Positions 49,174 through 57,689 of a stretch of 64,000 nt of DNA are shown here, piece by piece. Source of the stretch: Microbacterium sp. ABRD28 (GTDB lineage Bacteria > Actinomycetota > Actinomycetes > Actinomycetales > Microbacteriaceae); contig NZ_CP031015.1 in NCBI RefSeq assembly GCF_003850245.1, positions 2,790,001-2,854,000 on the forward strand, given 5' to 3'. The first letter of the stretch is position 1. Every line of letters begins with the position of its first letter. A model generated the notes under the pieces. It made no database searches and was not told the origin of the DNA. It was given only the letters and a program-made list of their open reading frames with translations. A program made the translations under genes and the position numbers.

Positions 49174-49569
49174 ATGTCCGCCCCACCTGATGCGTCGGCC
49201 GCCGAGCCTGCCGTGGCCACCCTCGTCGCCGCCGACGCGGTCGACAAGCTCGCGGCCCTCGCGATCATCGCGCGTGCGACGGGCAGCACCGTGGTCGGCG
49301 GTGGCACCGCGCACCCTCGGATCCCCCTCCGCGACGGAGTGTGGATCGAGATCGAGATCCCCAAGTTCGGTGAGCCCCCGCCGCTGGCGATCGATGTCCA
49401 TGCGACCGAGGGGCCGGCCGCTGCCAGGCGCGAGGCGATCGCGTTGCGCGGCGTTCTCCGAAGCGTCACCGAATGGTCGGTGACCACAGCGTTCCCCGAG
49501 AGCGACCCGCCCCGCGCGGCGCCTACGATGAACAGCGCGGCGTCGGCGTCGACCACCGACAGCCGATGA
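49174..49569 (+). CDS. Small hypothetical protein, paralogue of the gene at 40805
   Basis: The 131-residue product has no named domain. Its middle (about residues 45-105) aligns with the protein at 40805-41113 through the block KFGEPPPLAIDV and AAARREAIALRGVL. An unrelated Ala/Ser/Thr-rich tail follows. It is divergent from the ACT-domain gene with a 55-bp gap. The 22 bp to the next gene suggest a short operon with the zinc-ribbon protein. Confidence 0.65.
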   Translation: MSAPPDASAAEPAVATLVAADAVDKLAALAIIARATGSTVVGGGTAHPRIPLRDGVWIEIEIPKFGEPPPLAIDVHATEGPAAARREAIALRGVLRSVTEWSVTTAFPESDPPRAAPTMNSAASASTTDSR

Positions 49570-49591
49570 CACCTCCGGGAGGCCCACCGAG

Positions 49592-49993
49592 ATGAGAGTC
49601 GCATCCTCAGCGGACTGGCGAGACGCCCTCCCGTTCGACACCCCCGTCCCCGCCGCCGACGTCGCTCCCGGCGATCCCGCGCGCTGCTCGGGGTGCCCGG
49701 CCGAGGTGGCGGCGTGGGAACGCACCGCGCTCTTCGCGGTCAAGCACCGTCATCCGAATCATCACTCGGGGTTCGTCCGCTTCTACTGCGCCGCGCACGT
49801 GCCGGCTGTGACGCCCCCTCCACCAGCCGCGCCGGCACCGGTCCGCAAGGCGCGAGCTCCCCGTGCGCCGCGCGAGCAGACGACGCCGCAACGCCGGGTG
49901 GTGGAGGACAAACCCCGGCCGGTGTGCCCCGACTGCTTCATCGAGGTGTCGGCGACCGGGATCTGCGGCATGTGCGGCGAGCGGATCGCCTGA
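49592..49993 (+). CDS. Small protein with two Cys clusters (zinc-ribbon-like)
   Basis: The 133-residue protein has an N-terminal domain with CSGC near residue 32, HRHPNHH and FYCAAH, and a Pro/Arg-rich basic linker. A C-terminal four-Cys ribbon (CPDCFIEV ... CGMCG) ends it. Both parts look like zinc sites. Related actinobacterial proteins are sometimes labelled glucose-6-phosphate dehydrogenase in databases, but no such domain is visible, so I leave it unnamed. GGGAGG precedes the ATG at a somewhat long spacing. Confidence 0.7.
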   Translation: MRVASSADWRDALPFDTPVPAADVAPGDPARCSGCPAEVAAWERTALFAVKHRHPNHHSGFVRFYCAAHVPAVTPPPPAAPAPVRKARAPRAPREQTTPQRRVVEDKPRPVCPDCFIEVSATGICGMCGERIA

Positions 49994-49994
49994 C

Positions 49995-50624
49995 TCAGGT
50001 TAAGGCGACCGCGCGCACCGGCGCACCGTCGCCGGAGATCCTCAGCGGGAAGAACCCCACGCGCACGCGATCGGGCAGCGCCGCGACCCCGCGGACATTC
50101 TCGACGATGAGGTGATCGGAGCCGAGGACGACGTCGTGCACGGGGAAGTCGGCACCGCCCGTCGGGTCGGGGCTCAGGGTGTCGACGGCGATGACGTGAA
50201 CACCGCGGTCGATGAGAATCCGCGCGGCAGCGGGATCGAGGGCCGGATGCCGCAGGCGCCGCCGATCATCGGTGAAGAAGGCGTCCCAGCCGGTGCTGAT
50301 CAGGGCGATCGAGGGCAGCGTCTCCGGCAGATCTCCCCGCGGGTCGAGTTCGGCCCAGCCGTAGGTCTCGCCCTCGCCGACCCGGACCCGGAACACGATG
50401 GCGTCGCCCACGAGCTCGTCGAGACCCACCGACGCCATCGTCCGTCCGCCCGGGACGGTGTGCGAGGGCGCGTCGACGTGCGTGCCCGTGTGCGAACCCA
50501 TGGTCAGCCGAGCGACATCGACCCCGTCCGCCGCGATGGTCAGCCCGGCCTCGACGTGCACCTCGGGATCACCCGGGTACACCGGCATCCCGTCGGAGAC
50601 GACATGGCTGAGATCGTGGATCAC
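49995..50624 (-). CDS. Cyclase-family metal-dependent hydrolase (kynurenine formamidase-like)
   Basis: The 209-residue protein carries the cyclase-family signature SHTGTHVDAPSH (HxGTHxDxPxH) that binds Zn or Mn, preceded by DLSHVVSDGMPVYPGDP. Known members include bacterial kynurenine formamidase and isatin hydrolase; they open amide or lactam bonds. It ends an operon with an arginase-fold enzyme, an NTF2-like protein and an NCS1 permease; no kynurenine genes are near. An amide or lactam product of the upstream ureohydrolase is a possible substrate, which is inference only. Confidence 0.85.
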   Translation of the reverse strand: MIHDLSHVVSDGMPVYPGDPEVHVEAGLTIAADGVDVARLTMGSHTGTHVDAPSHTVPGGRTMASVGLDELVGDAIVFRVRVGEGETYGWAELDPRGDLPETLPSIALISTGWDAFFTDDRRRLRHPALDPAAARILIDRGVHVIAVDTLSPDPTGGADFPVHDVVLGSDHLIVENVRGVAALPDRVRVGFFPLRISGDGAPVRAVALT

Positions 50625-50630
50625 GGCGCC

Positions 50631-52007
50631 TCAGTCCATCCGACTCTCAGCGAGATGGCGTTCCGGCGCGAACGGTCCGCTCCGGCGGGTGCGAAGGGAG
50701 ACCAGAAGGTAGAGCAGGAAGGTGACGACGAAGGCGGGCACGGTCGCTCCGAACGGCAGCGGCCAGACGTAGGCCCACACATAGGCGAGGACCGCACCGA
50801 CTGCCCAGGCTGCCACAGCCAGGAGGTTGACACCCCCGGTGTACCAGAAGCGGCCGCCGTTCGGCCGGAGGATGTCGCCGTCGTAGTCACCCCGCTTGAT
50901 GACGTAGTAGTCGACGATCATGATCGCGAAGACCGGTGCGAACAGCGCGCTGATCGTCACGAGGAAGGTCGTGAACTGATCCAGCAGCCCGAAGAACGTC
51001 GCACCGATGATCGAGATGACACCCAGCGCGAGGGCGGCGGGAAGGAACCGTAACCGTGACCCCGGTACGGCGTTGACCACCGTGGTCACCATTCCGTAGA
51101 CCACCATCGTGTTCGTCGCCATGACGGAGAGGAAGATGGCCACCGCGAACAGGGCGCCGAAGGGTTCCACGACGGTCGCGGGATCGAACGGGATCGCCTC
51201 ACCACCGCTGAGGACCACATATCCGATCGCCGTCGCTCCGAGCGACATCGCGATGACGGTCGAAAGGGTGTAGCCCACGCCCGCGCCGATGACACCGGCG
51301 CGGGTCGAGCGTGCGAAGCGGTTGAAGTCGGCTGAGAGCACCGTCCACGAGATGGCGGTGGCGAGCACCACGTCGAAGACGAGACCGGGCGTGTAGAACG
51401 GCACCTGAGGAGCCGGGATGGCGGCGAACTCCGCCGGGCTGAAGGTCGCGAACGCGACGGCGAAGATGTAGACCGCGATGGCGAGGATGACCGCTGCGAA
51501 CCACGGCTCCACCCGTGCCACCCCCGCATGACCGAAGATCGCGAGGACGACGACGATCGTCTGGCAGATCACGGCGAAGAGCACGGGGCTGGAGAACCCC
51601 GTCACCGCTGCGACGATGTAGTTCAGGGCCAGTCCGGCGAGCATCGCCTGCACCCAGCTCCACCCCATGAGGATCACGACGTTGGCGGCCACCGGGAGAA
51701 GGCTGCCGCGCGTGCCGAACGGGCCCCGTGTGAGCGCCATCGTCGGCAGTCCCGTGCGGGTTCCGATCGCACCCACCGTCACGAGCACCGCGGCGCCGAG
51801 GATCGTTCCCCCGACGATCAGGCCGATGACGGTGCCGAAGCCGACCTCGGGAACGAACAGCGTTCCTGTGAGCAGGGTGGTCACGACGAGGTTGGCAGCG
51901 AGCCAGATCATCAGGATGCGACCGAGCGAATAGTCCCCTCGGACGGGCCCGGCGTCATCGGACTGGGACTGCAGACGGCGATCGAGGCGGGTGTAGAGCG
52001 ACATCAT
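50631..52007 (-). CDS. NCS1-family (cytosine/purine/allantoin-type) permease
   Basis: The 458-residue membrane protein has about twelve helices and NCS1 landmarks. It starts with a short cytosolic segment and RILMIWLAANLVVTTL. GPFGTRGSLLPVAANVVILMGW covers the substrate-binding helices 2-3. AISWTVLSADFNRFARSTRAG and FAIMIVDYYVIKRGDYD are also conserved. The family imports nucleobases, allantoin, hydantoins or vitamins with H+ or Na+. AAGGAG lies ahead of the tandem ATGs at 52007/52004. It is followed 6 bp later by the cyclase-family hydrolase, so it probably imports the substrate of that operon. Confidence 0.9.
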   Translation of the reverse strand: MMSLYTRLDRRLQSQSDDAGPVRGDYSLGRILMIWLAANLVVTTLLTGTLFVPEVGFGTVIGLIVGGTILGAAVLVTVGAIGTRTGLPTMALTRGPFGTRGSLLPVAANVVILMGWSWVQAMLAGLALNYIVAAVTGFSSPVLFAVICQTIVVVLAIFGHAGVARVEPWFAAVILAIAVYIFAVAFATFSPAEFAAIPAPQVPFYTPGLVFDVVLATAISWTVLSADFNRFARSTRAGVIGAGVGYTLSTVIAMSLGATAIGYVVLSGGEAIPFDPATVVEPFGALFAVAIFLSVMATNTMVVYGMVTTVVNAVPGSRLRFLPAALALGVISIIGATFFGLLDQFTTFLVTISALFAPVFAIMIVDYYVIKRGDYDGDILRPNGGRFWYTGGVNLLAVAAWAVGAVLAYVWAYVWPLPFGATVPAFVVTFLLYLLVSLRTRRSGPFAPERHLAESRMD

Positions 52008-52038
52008 CGGGCTCCTTGGGAGAGGGAGAGGGAGGGTC

Positions 52039-52428
52039 TCAGCTGAGAGGCGAGAGGTGTTCGTGGACGGCGACGAGCTGTGCGTCCTCGACGGCGAAGA
52101 CGATGGTCTCGCGCTCGCGGAAGGACTCCTCACCGCCTTCGGTCGCCACCGTGGTGTCCACGGTGTGGGTGAAGACGGCGAACCCCGGGTGGAGCTGCAC
52201 GAGCGGATCGGACGAGACGCACGACACGACGCGCCATCCCTCGCCGATCCACGAGTCCCAGAGCCGCTCGTAGGCGGCGCGGTCGTCGAGCCGCCGCGGC
52301 TCGGTGTGGAAGAGGAAGGTCGCCGAGGGCGCGAACAGGGAGAAGTACCGCCCGCCGTCGGTGGCGGCGTAGGCGTCGACGATCTCGGCCGCGGCCTGGA
52401 TCACCTCGTCATGCGTCGGGGTCCTCAT
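52039..52428 (-). CDS. NTF2-like (SnoaL/AtzH-type) protein
   Basis: The 129-residue protein has the cone-shaped NTF2-like fold pattern: two N-terminal helices ([24 protein letters not shown]), [23 protein letters not shown], and then four beta strands ending [18 protein letters not shown]. It resembles the SnoaL/AtzH/DUF3225 group, which includes small hydrolase or isomerase partners. The ATG overlaps the ureohydrolase stop by 4 bp, so the two are made together. It may bind the same small molecule; whether it is catalytic is unknown. Confidence 0.8.
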   Translation of the reverse strand: MRTPTHDEVIQAAAEIVDAYAATDGGRYFSLFAPSATFLFHTEPRRLDDRAAYERLWDSWIGEGWRVVSCVSSDPLVQLHPGFAVFTHTVDTTVATEGGEESFRERETIVFAVEDAQLVAVHEHLSPLS

Positions 52429-53390
52429 GCGTTCGCCCCCTTCGGAGCCATCGCGCTGAGCAGCTCAAAGAGGGTGTGGCTGGCCGCGACCGCGGTGATC
52501 TGCGCGTGGTCGTATGCCGGTGCGACCTCGACGACGTCGGCGCCGACGATCGGCAGATCGCTGAGACTGCGGATGATGGTGAGGAGCTCGCGGCTGGTGA
52601 GCCCTCCGGCCTCGGGGGTGCCGGTACCGGGGGCGTGCGCGGGGTCGAGGACGTCGATGTCGATCGACAGATAGACCGGCGCACCGGCGACGCGGGTGCG
52701 GATCCGCTCGATCGCACGCGCCACGCCGTCGCGCTCGATCTCGTCGGTCGTCACGATGGCGAAACCGAGCCGCTCGTCGTCGCTGAGGTCGCTCTTGTCG
52801 TACAGCGGTCCGCGGATGCCGACGTGCATGCTGGCGGTGAGATCGATCAGCCCCTCCTCCGACGCCCGCCGGAACGGTGTGCCGTGGGTGGTCGGCGCGC
52901 CGAAGTAGGTGTCCCAGGTGTCGAGGTGCGCATCGAAGTGGATGACGGCGACCGGGCCGTGGCGCTCGCTGACCGCTCGCAGCAGCGGCAGGGCGATCGT
53001 GTGGTCGCCGCCGATCGTGACCAGGCGCGTGGCCCGCTCGCCGAGCTTCCTCGCGGCCGCGGCGATCTCGGTCACCGCTGCGTCGATGTCGAACGGGTTG
53101 GCGGCGATGTCGCCGGCGTCGGCGACCTGCTGAGCCCCGAAGGGGAAGACGTCCTGGGCGGGGTTGTACGGACGCAGCAGTCGCGAGGCCTCGCGCACAT
53201 GCGCGGGTCCGAAGCGCGCGCCCGGCCGGTAGCTGACCCCGCTGTCGAAGGGCACGCCCACGACAGCGACGTCCGCGCGTCCGACCTCGTCGAGGGTCGG
53301 CAGGCGCGCGAAGGTGGCGATGCCTGCGAATCGAGGGACGACGCTCGCATCCACCGGGCCACGCGGTGTCGAGGAAGAAGAGGGTTGCAT
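52425..53390 (-). CDS. Arginase-superfamily ureohydrolase (agmatinase / guanidinobutyrase-like)
   Basis: The 321-residue protein has all six Mn-ligand positions of ureohydrolases: His130 (GGDHT), Asp153, His155 and Asp157 (HFDAHLD), Asp244 and Asp246 ([22 protein letters not shown], landmarks SIDIDVLDP and PGTGTPE). The [10 protein letters not shown] form belongs to agmatinases and guanidinobutyrases, not arginase. It removes urea from a guanidino group. The exact substrate is unsure because the neighbours are an NCS1 permease and a cyclase-type hydrolase, not polyamine genes. Start is the ATG at 53390. It is first in the operon and divergent from a XRE-cupin regulator. Confidence 0.88.
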   Translation of the reverse strand: MQPSSSSTPRGPVDASVVPRFAGIATFARLPTLDEVGRADVAVVGVPFDSGVSYRPGARFGPAHVREASRLLRPYNPAQDVFPFGAQQVADAGDIAANPFDIDAAVTEIAAAARKLGERATRLVTIGGDHTIALPLLRAVSERHGPVAVIHFDAHLDTWDTYFGAPTTHGTPFRRASEEGLIDLTASMHVGIRGPLYDKSDLSDDERLGFAIVTTDEIERDGVARAIERIRTRVAGAPVYLSIDIDVLDPAHAPGTGTPEAGGLTSRELLTIIRSLSDLPIVGADVVEVAPAYDHAQITAVAASHTLFELLSAMAPKGANA

Positions 53391-53483
53391 ATTAGTAAAC
53401 CTTTGGTACGCTGGGCGCAACTGCTGCGCTGCACGCTACGCCCGTGCACGCCCGGCGTCAAGAGCGACGCGGAAGGAGGAGCG

Positions 53484-54068
53484 GTGAGGGCGATCCATCC
53501 GGCGGCCGAAGAGAAGGTGGCCCCCATCGGCGCGAAGCTGCGCGCCGCTCGCACTGCGCAGGGCATGTCGCTCGCGCAGGTGGCCACGACCACCGGCCTG
53601 TCGAAGGGATTCCTCAGCCGTGTCGAGCGGGACGAGACCTCACCGAGCGTGTCGACGCTCGTGCAGCTGTGCCAGGTGCTGTCCCTGCCGATGGGTGCGC
53701 TGTTCGCCGAGCCCGAAGTGCAGCGCGTGACCTGGGACGATGCTCCCCGCGTCAATCTCGGTGGCGTCCACGTCGACGATCGACTCCTCTCGCCGCGTTC
53801 CGAACAGCGGGTACAGCTGCTGCGATCCGAGCTCGCCGCCGACGCCCACGGGGGCCGCGAACTCTACACGATCAACTGCGACGTCGAGGTGGTCCACGTC
53901 GTCACGGGCCGGATGACCGTGCGGTTCGCCGATCGAACGGTCTCGCTCTCGCCGGGCGACGCCCTGACCTTCCCGGGCCGCGAACCCCACACATGGGAGG
54001 TCGACGGCGGCGCCCCCGCGGTCGTCCTCTGGGTCATCGTCCCGGCCCCCTGGAGCGGCTCCGCCTGA
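53484..54068 (+). CDS. XRE-family regulator with C-terminal cupin domain
   Basis: The 194-residue protein has an N-terminal Cro/CI helix-turn-helix (about 16-70: LRAARTAQGMSLAQVATTTG and SKGFLSRVERDETSPSVSTL). A single cupin domain follows (about 115-185, VVHVVTGRMTVRFADRTVSLSPGDALTFPG in landmarks VTGRMTV and LSPGDAL). The HTH-cupin pair is the PuuR/SutR design that senses polyamines, amino acids or related small molecules. GGAAGGAGGAGCG precedes the GTG start. It is divergent from the ureohydrolase operon across 93 bp and presumably controls it. Confidence 0.88.
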   Translation: MRAIHPAAEEKVAPIGAKLRAARTAQGMSLAQVATTTGLSKGFLSRVERDETSPSVSTLVQLCQVLSLPMGALFAEPEVQRVTWDDAPRVNLGGVHVDDRLLSPRSEQRVQLLRSELAADAHGGRELYTINCDVEVVHVVTGRMTVRFADRTVSLSPGDALTFPGREPHTWEVDGGAPAVVLWVIVPAPWSGSA

Positions 54069-54069
54069 G

Positions 54070-55281
54070 TCAGAGCCGACCCGGCAGGATGGCGTGCCAG
54101 TACAGCCAGGGGAGGATGCGTCGGTCGAAGATCCACGACAGCCGGTTCTCGCGGTACATCGACCGCCAGAAGGGGATCGTCGGCTTGAGCCCCCCGCGAT
54201 CATCGAACTCCGCGAAGACGACCGTCGAGCGGGAGACGGTGAACGGGCAGACCGAGTACCCGTCGTAGCGCGCCGTCGGGCGACGCCCGGCGATCACGGC
54301 GGCGAGGTTCTTCGCCAGCACGTAACTCTGCTTGCGCAGGGCCCCACCCGACTTCGAATTCGTCGTGTCCGCGGCATCGCCCAGACTCCAGACATTCGGC
54401 CATCGGGGGTGCCGGAGTGTCTCGGCGTCGACGGCGACGAATCCGCCCGGGTCGGATTCCGCGGACAGCGGCGTCGCTTTGAGCCAATCGGGTGCCGACT
54501 GGGACGGTTCGACCGCCAGCACGTCGTAATCGATCCTCTCCCGCGTCCCGTGCGACTCGAGGGTGACGTGACGCTGATCACCGTCGACGATCGCCAGCTC
54601 GGTCGAGTAGCGCACCTCGATGCCGTACCGGGCGACGACCCGCTCCAGCTCGGCGTCGATCTCGGGAATCCCGAACATCGTCGGAGTGGGAAGGACGAGG
54701 ATGACGCGGATGTCGTCGAGCACGCCGATGCGACGCCAGTAGTCGCACGCCTGGTACATCGGCTTCTGCCCGGCCCCCGCGCAGGAGGCGGGGCCGGGTG
54801 GCTGGACGAAGACCGCGGTGCCGCGCCGGAGATCGCGCAGAGCCACGCTCGCCTTCCCCGCGAGATCGGGCTCGTAGTTCGACACCACGTTCGGAGTGGT
54901 CAGCGCCGCAGACAACCCCGGCACCTGCGTCCAGTCGTGCTGCACGCCGGCGCTGACGATGAGGTGGTCGTATCCGATGACCTCGCCGCTGCCGAGGGTC
55001 ACCGTCGAGCGTTCCGGATCGATGTCGCTCGCAGCATCCTGGATCCAGGCGACTCCGCGCGGGGTCACCTCACCCTGCGGACGCAGCGTCTCGTGAAGTC
55101 GCGCCGTCCCGCCCGCGACGTGCGAGAGCAGCGGCTTGTAGACGTGCTCGCTGCGGGGCTCGATGACGGCGATGTCGGAGACTCCGCGCCGGACGAGTCG
55201 ACCGGCGACCGAGAGCCCGCCGTTGCCACCGCCGATCACCACGACCCGGTGTCGGCGGGTCACCGTCGCGATGGGTGTCAC
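54070..55281 (-). CDS. Sulfide:quinone oxidoreductase-like FAD flavoprotein
   Basis: The 403-residue protein has the N-terminal FAD motif VVIGGGNGGLSVAGRL (14-29), a second dinucleotide region, and two cysteines where type II SQRs have them. Cys167 lies in SCAGAGQKPMYQACDYW, and Cys345 in SVCPFTVSRSTVVFAEF. The tail has amphipathic helices (SWIFDRRILPWLYWHAIL) for membrane contact. It probably oxidises sulfide or a persulfide with quinone as acceptor. It overlaps the PPOX-family gene by 4 bp (GTGA), and its stop lies 1 bp from that of the convergent regulator. Confidence 0.82.
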   Translation of the reverse strand: MTPIATVTRRHRVVVIGGGNGGLSVAGRLVRRGVSDIAVIEPRSEHVYKPLLSHVAGGTARLHETLRPQGEVTPRGVAWIQDAASDIDPERSTVTLGSGEVIGYDHLIVSAGVQHDWTQVPGLSAALTTPNVVSNYEPDLAGKASVALRDLRRGTAVFVQPPGPASCAGAGQKPMYQACDYWRRIGVLDDIRVILVLPTPTMFGIPEIDAELERVVARYGIEVRYSTELAIVDGDQRHVTLESHGTRERIDYDVLAVEPSQSAPDWLKATPLSAESDPGGFVAVDAETLRHPRWPNVWSLGDAADTTNSKSGGALRKQSYVLAKNLAAVIAGRRPTARYDGYSVCPFTVSRSTVVFAEFDDRGGLKPTIPFWRSMYRENRLSWIFDRRILPWLYWHAILPGRL

Positions 55282-55772
55282 AGGTCGAACTTCTCGTTCT
55301 CACCCTCGAGGCGCTCGCCGGTCACCTTGTGCTTCACGAAGGCCAGGAGGGTGGCGACCCGGCCACCTGGGCTGTCCCAGTACTCCCCTCCCTCGGCGTC
55401 GAACCGAAGGAGGACGATCTCGGGATCCTCGGGACCGTTCGGGAACCAGGCCTCGACGCCGGCGTTCCAGAGCTCCCGCAGCTTCGCGTCGTCGGTCACC
55501 ACCTCGGCACGACCCGACAGCGACAGCCAGGCGTCGTTCGAGCTGAAGGACACCCCGACGCGAGGGTCGGCCTGGACGTGCTGCACGGCAGACGCATGGC
55601 GTGCGATCACGAACCACAGGTCGCCGTCGAATGCCGCCTCCTGAACTGTGAGGGGGTGGGCCTGGAGCGAACCGTCCGCAGCACGCGTGGTCACCATCGC
55701 GAAGCGGAATTTCTTCAGCAGTTCTCGGAGCTTGGCCTGCTCGTCGTTCTCTGGGGTGGCCGTCTCGTTCAT
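55278..55772 (-). CDS. Pyridoxamine 5'-phosphate oxidase-family (general stress protein 26-like) protein
   Basis: The 164-residue protein has the split-barrel flavin-binding fold of the PPOX family. FAMVTTRAADGSLQAHPLTVQ starts the barrel, WFVIARHASAVQHVQADP and VGVSFSSNDAWLSLSGRAEV follow. It resembles the GSP26-like stress group, not PdxH. Flavin or F420 use is likely; the substrate is unknown. AAAGGG precedes the ATG. It is the first gene of a two-gene unit with the SQR-like flavoprotein. The 190-bp gap upstream (55773-55962) holds a TTGACA hexamer at 55835 but no gene. Confidence 0.87.
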   Translation of the reverse strand: MNETATPENDEQAKLRELLKKFRFAMVTTRAADGSLQAHPLTVQEAAFDGDLWFVIARHASAVQHVQADPRVGVSFSSNDAWLSLSGRAEVVTDDAKLRELWNAGVEAWFPNGPEDPEIVLLRFDAEGGEYWDSPGGRVATLLAFVKHKVTGERLEGENEKFDL

Positions 55773-55962
55773 CACGTCCCTTTCGTCGAGGTCTGCGTCC
55801 ATTCCATCCCCCAGGCACAGGGGGCGCTCCCCGGTTGACAAGCGGCCACCACCCTGCCAGTGGCGACGGATTCGCAGGCGGCTCCCAGCTTCACGGGACC
55901 AAATCCGTCCTGCCGACGGTTCTCTTACTGTGACGCGGCAGCCAGCCGCGTGAGGAGGAATC

Positions 55963-56430
55963 GTGACGAACGAGTACCGCAAGACCCCCGAGGCGATCAG
56001 CGCCTTGACCGACCTGCAGTATCAGGTCACGCAGCGCGACGGCACCGAGCCGCCGTTCCGCAACGCCCATTGGAACAACCACGACCCGGGAATCTACGTC
56101 GACGTGGTGTCGGGAGAACCGCTGTTCTCCTCCACCGACAAGTTCGACAGCGGAACGGGATGGCCGAGCTTCACGCGCCCCATCGACCCCGAAGCGGTGA
56201 CGACGAAGACGGACTGGAAGATGATCCTGCCGCGCACCGAGGTGCGGTCGGCGATCGCTGACAGCCACCTCGGGCACGTCTTCCGAGATGGACCGCGGGA
56301 TGCCGGTGGGCTGCGCTACTGCATGAATTCCGCCGCGCTGCGCTTCGTGCCTGCATCGGACCTGCAGGCCCAGGGGTACGGCGCATACCGCAGACTGTTC
56401 GAGAACACCCAGAAGGAGAACGCCTCATGA
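55963..56430 (+). CDS. msrB: Peptide-methionine (R)-S-oxide reductase
   Basis: Repairs methionine R-sulfoxide in proteins. The 155-residue protein has [42 protein letters not shown] and the catalytic Cys in [11 protein letters not shown]. The CxxC pairs that bind zinc in many MsrB proteins are absent, so this is a metal-free form. GAGGAATC precedes the GTG. Its stop overlaps the msrA ATG by 4 bp. Confidence 0.96.
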   Translation: MTNEYRKTPEAISALTDLQYQVTQRDGTEPPFRNAHWNNHDPGIYVDVVSGEPLFSSTDKFDSGTGWPSFTRPIDPEAVTTKTDWKMILPRTEVRSAIADSHLGHVFRDGPRDAGGLRYCMNSAALRFVPASDLQAQGYGAYRRLFENTQKENAS

Positions 56431-56987
56431 CCAGTGGACCCACCGACACCGGAGCGATCACCCACCTCCCCGGCACCGAGACCGCCGTCCTCGCGGGCGG
56501 ATGCTTCTGGGGCATGGAGGATCTGATCCGCAGGCAGCCCGGGGTCCTGCAGACCCGCGTCGGCTACACCGGCGGGAGCAACGATCACGCCACCTACCGC
56601 AACCACCCCGGCCACGCCGAGGCGGTGGAGATCGTCTTCGATCCTTCGCAGACGACGTATCGCGACATCCTGGCGTTCTTCTTCCAGATCCACGACCCGT
56701 CGACGCTGAACCGTCAGGGCAACGACATCGGCACCAGCTACCGTTCGGCGATCTTCCCGCTGACCCCGGAGCAGGAGCGGGTCGCGCGCGACACCATCGC
56801 CGACGTCGACGCCTCGGGCCTCTGGCCCGGCAAGGTCGTCACGACGATCGAGCCCTCAGGACCCTTCTGGGAGGCCGAGCCCGAGCACCAGGACTACCTG
56901 CTGCGCATCCCGAACGGCTACACCTGCCACTTCCCGCGCGCAGGGTGGGTCCTCCCCCGCCGCTCGGAGGCGACGTCGACGGTCTGA
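56427..56987 (+). CDS. msrA: Peptide-methionine (S)-S-oxide reductase
   Basis: Repairs the S epimer of methionine sulfoxide. The 186-residue protein has the catalytic [11 protein letters not shown] (Cys26), [20 protein letters not shown] and [24 protein letters not shown], given here as landmarks. It is coupled to msrB, giving one transcript for both stereoisomers. The C-terminus lacks the resolving Cys pair seen in some MsrA proteins; only Cys26 and one Cys near residue 167 (YTCHFP) are present. Confidence 0.96.
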   Translation: MTSGPTDTGAITHLPGTETAVLAGGCFWGMEDLIRRQPGVLQTRVGYTGGSNDHATYRNHPGHAEAVEIVFDPSQTTYRDILAFFFQIHDPSTLNRQGNDIGTSYRSAIFPLTPEQERVARDTIADVDASGLWPGKVVTTIEPSGPFWEAEPEHQDYLLRIPNGYTCHFPRAGWVLPRRSEATSTV

Positions 56988-57079
56988 CCGGCCGCTCTTC
57001 GCAGGTTTCGCCCCCGCGGTCAAGGGCTTCGTCCCCCGCCGCGGGGGCGCGACCATTCTCGGAAGAGAAGGAGGATGTC

Positions 57080-57292
57080 GTGACCAAGGACCTCAAGAAG
57101 GGCGATCGCGTCAGCTGGAGCACGTCGCAGGGACGCACCCAGGGCACGGTGGTGGAGCGTCGTACGAAGGACTTCCAGTTCGCCGGCCAGAAGTTCACCG
57201 CCAGTGACGACGAGCCGGCGTACATCGTCGAATCGGAGAAGAGCGGCGACAAAGCCGCACACAAGGGCTCCGCGCTGCGAAAGCTCTCCTGA
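57080..57292 (+). CDS. DUF2945 (hypervirulence-associated TUDOR-like) small protein
   Basis: The 70-residue product is a small basic beta-barrel protein: LKKGDRVSWSTSQGRTQGTV then VERRTKDFQFAGQ, AYIVESEKSGDKAAHKGSALRKL. DUF2945 proteins are short SH3/TUDOR-like proteins of unknown function, frequent in Actinobacteria. AAGGAGG stands five bases before the GTG. It follows msrBA by 92 bp. Confidence 0.85.
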   Translation: MTKDLKKGDRVSWSTSQGRTQGTVVERRTKDFQFAGQKFTASDDEPAYIVESEKSGDKAAHKGSALRKLS

Positions 57293-57339
57293 TCCGCACC
57301 CGTTGCCGTGCTACGGTTGACGGGCTTCACGCGGGTCTG

Positions 57340-57414
57340 TTTTCGGGCCGCGCTGAACACGTCCGCTCCGCACTTGTGGGAGCGGCACACCCGGTCGCCT
57401 CCGCGGCCCGAAAA
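57340..57414 (+). promoter_or_regulatory. Structured 5' leader of the cold-shock gene
   Basis: TTTTCGGGCCGCG (57340-57352) and CGCGGCCCGAAAA (57402-57414) are a perfect 13-bp inverted repeat. Inside it CCGCTCC (57363-57369) pairs with GGAGCGG (57379-57385). The folded leader ends just before the ribosome site AAAAGGAAAG (about 57416-57425) and the ATG at 57432. Long structured leaders control cold-shock mRNAs by temperature; that role is inferred here. Confidence 0.75.
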
Positions 57415-57431
57415 GAAAAAGGAAAGACACG

Positions 57432-57635
57432 ATGGCCACTGGCACCGTGAAATGGTTCAACTCCGAGAAGGGCTACGGGTTCATCGCACCCGACGACGGC
57501 TCGGCCGATCTCTTCGCGCACTTCAGCGCGATCACCGGTGAGGGCTTCAAGGAGCTCCACGAAGCGCAGAAAGTCGAATTCGACGCCGAGCGTGGCCCCA
57601 AGGGCATGCAGGCTGCGAACATCCGCGCACTCTGA
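57432..57635 (+). CDS. cspA: Cold-shock protein (CspA family)
   Basis: The 67-residue OB-fold protein binds single-stranded RNA and DNA as an RNA chaperone. It has [13 protein letters not shown]1 as KGYGFI (13-18) and RNP2 as DLFAHFSAI, in which the usual VFVHF reads LFAHF. Full length and a strong upstream ribosome site. It is transcribed alone from a structured leader and ends in a strong terminator. Confidence 0.97.
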   Translation: MATGTVKWFNSEKGYGFIAPDDGSADLFAHFSAITGEGFKELHEAQKVEFDAERGPKGMQAANIRAL

Positions 57636-57644
57636 TCTTCATCC

Positions 57645-57689
57645 CGTCAGCCGGCGGGGGTGACCGAAAGGTCTCCCCGCCGGCTGACG
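57645..57689 (+). terminator. Terminator of the cold-shock gene
   Basis: CGTCAGCCGGCGGGG (57645-57659) and CCCCGCCGGCTGACG (57675-57689) form a 15-bp perfect stem with a 15-nt loop, followed by GCTTTCT. It lies 10 bp after the cspA stop. Confidence 0.9.

Noticed and set aside
49592..49993. Glucose-6-phosphate dehydrogenase label for the two-Cys-cluster protein
   Set aside because: At 133 residues with zinc-ribbon motifs and no Rossmann or catalytic signature, the enzyme name cannot be right.
53391..53483. Palindromic operator for the XRE-cupin regulator around AGTAAACCTTTGGTAC
   Set aside because: Only the outer three bases on each side match on reversal; too weak to call a site.
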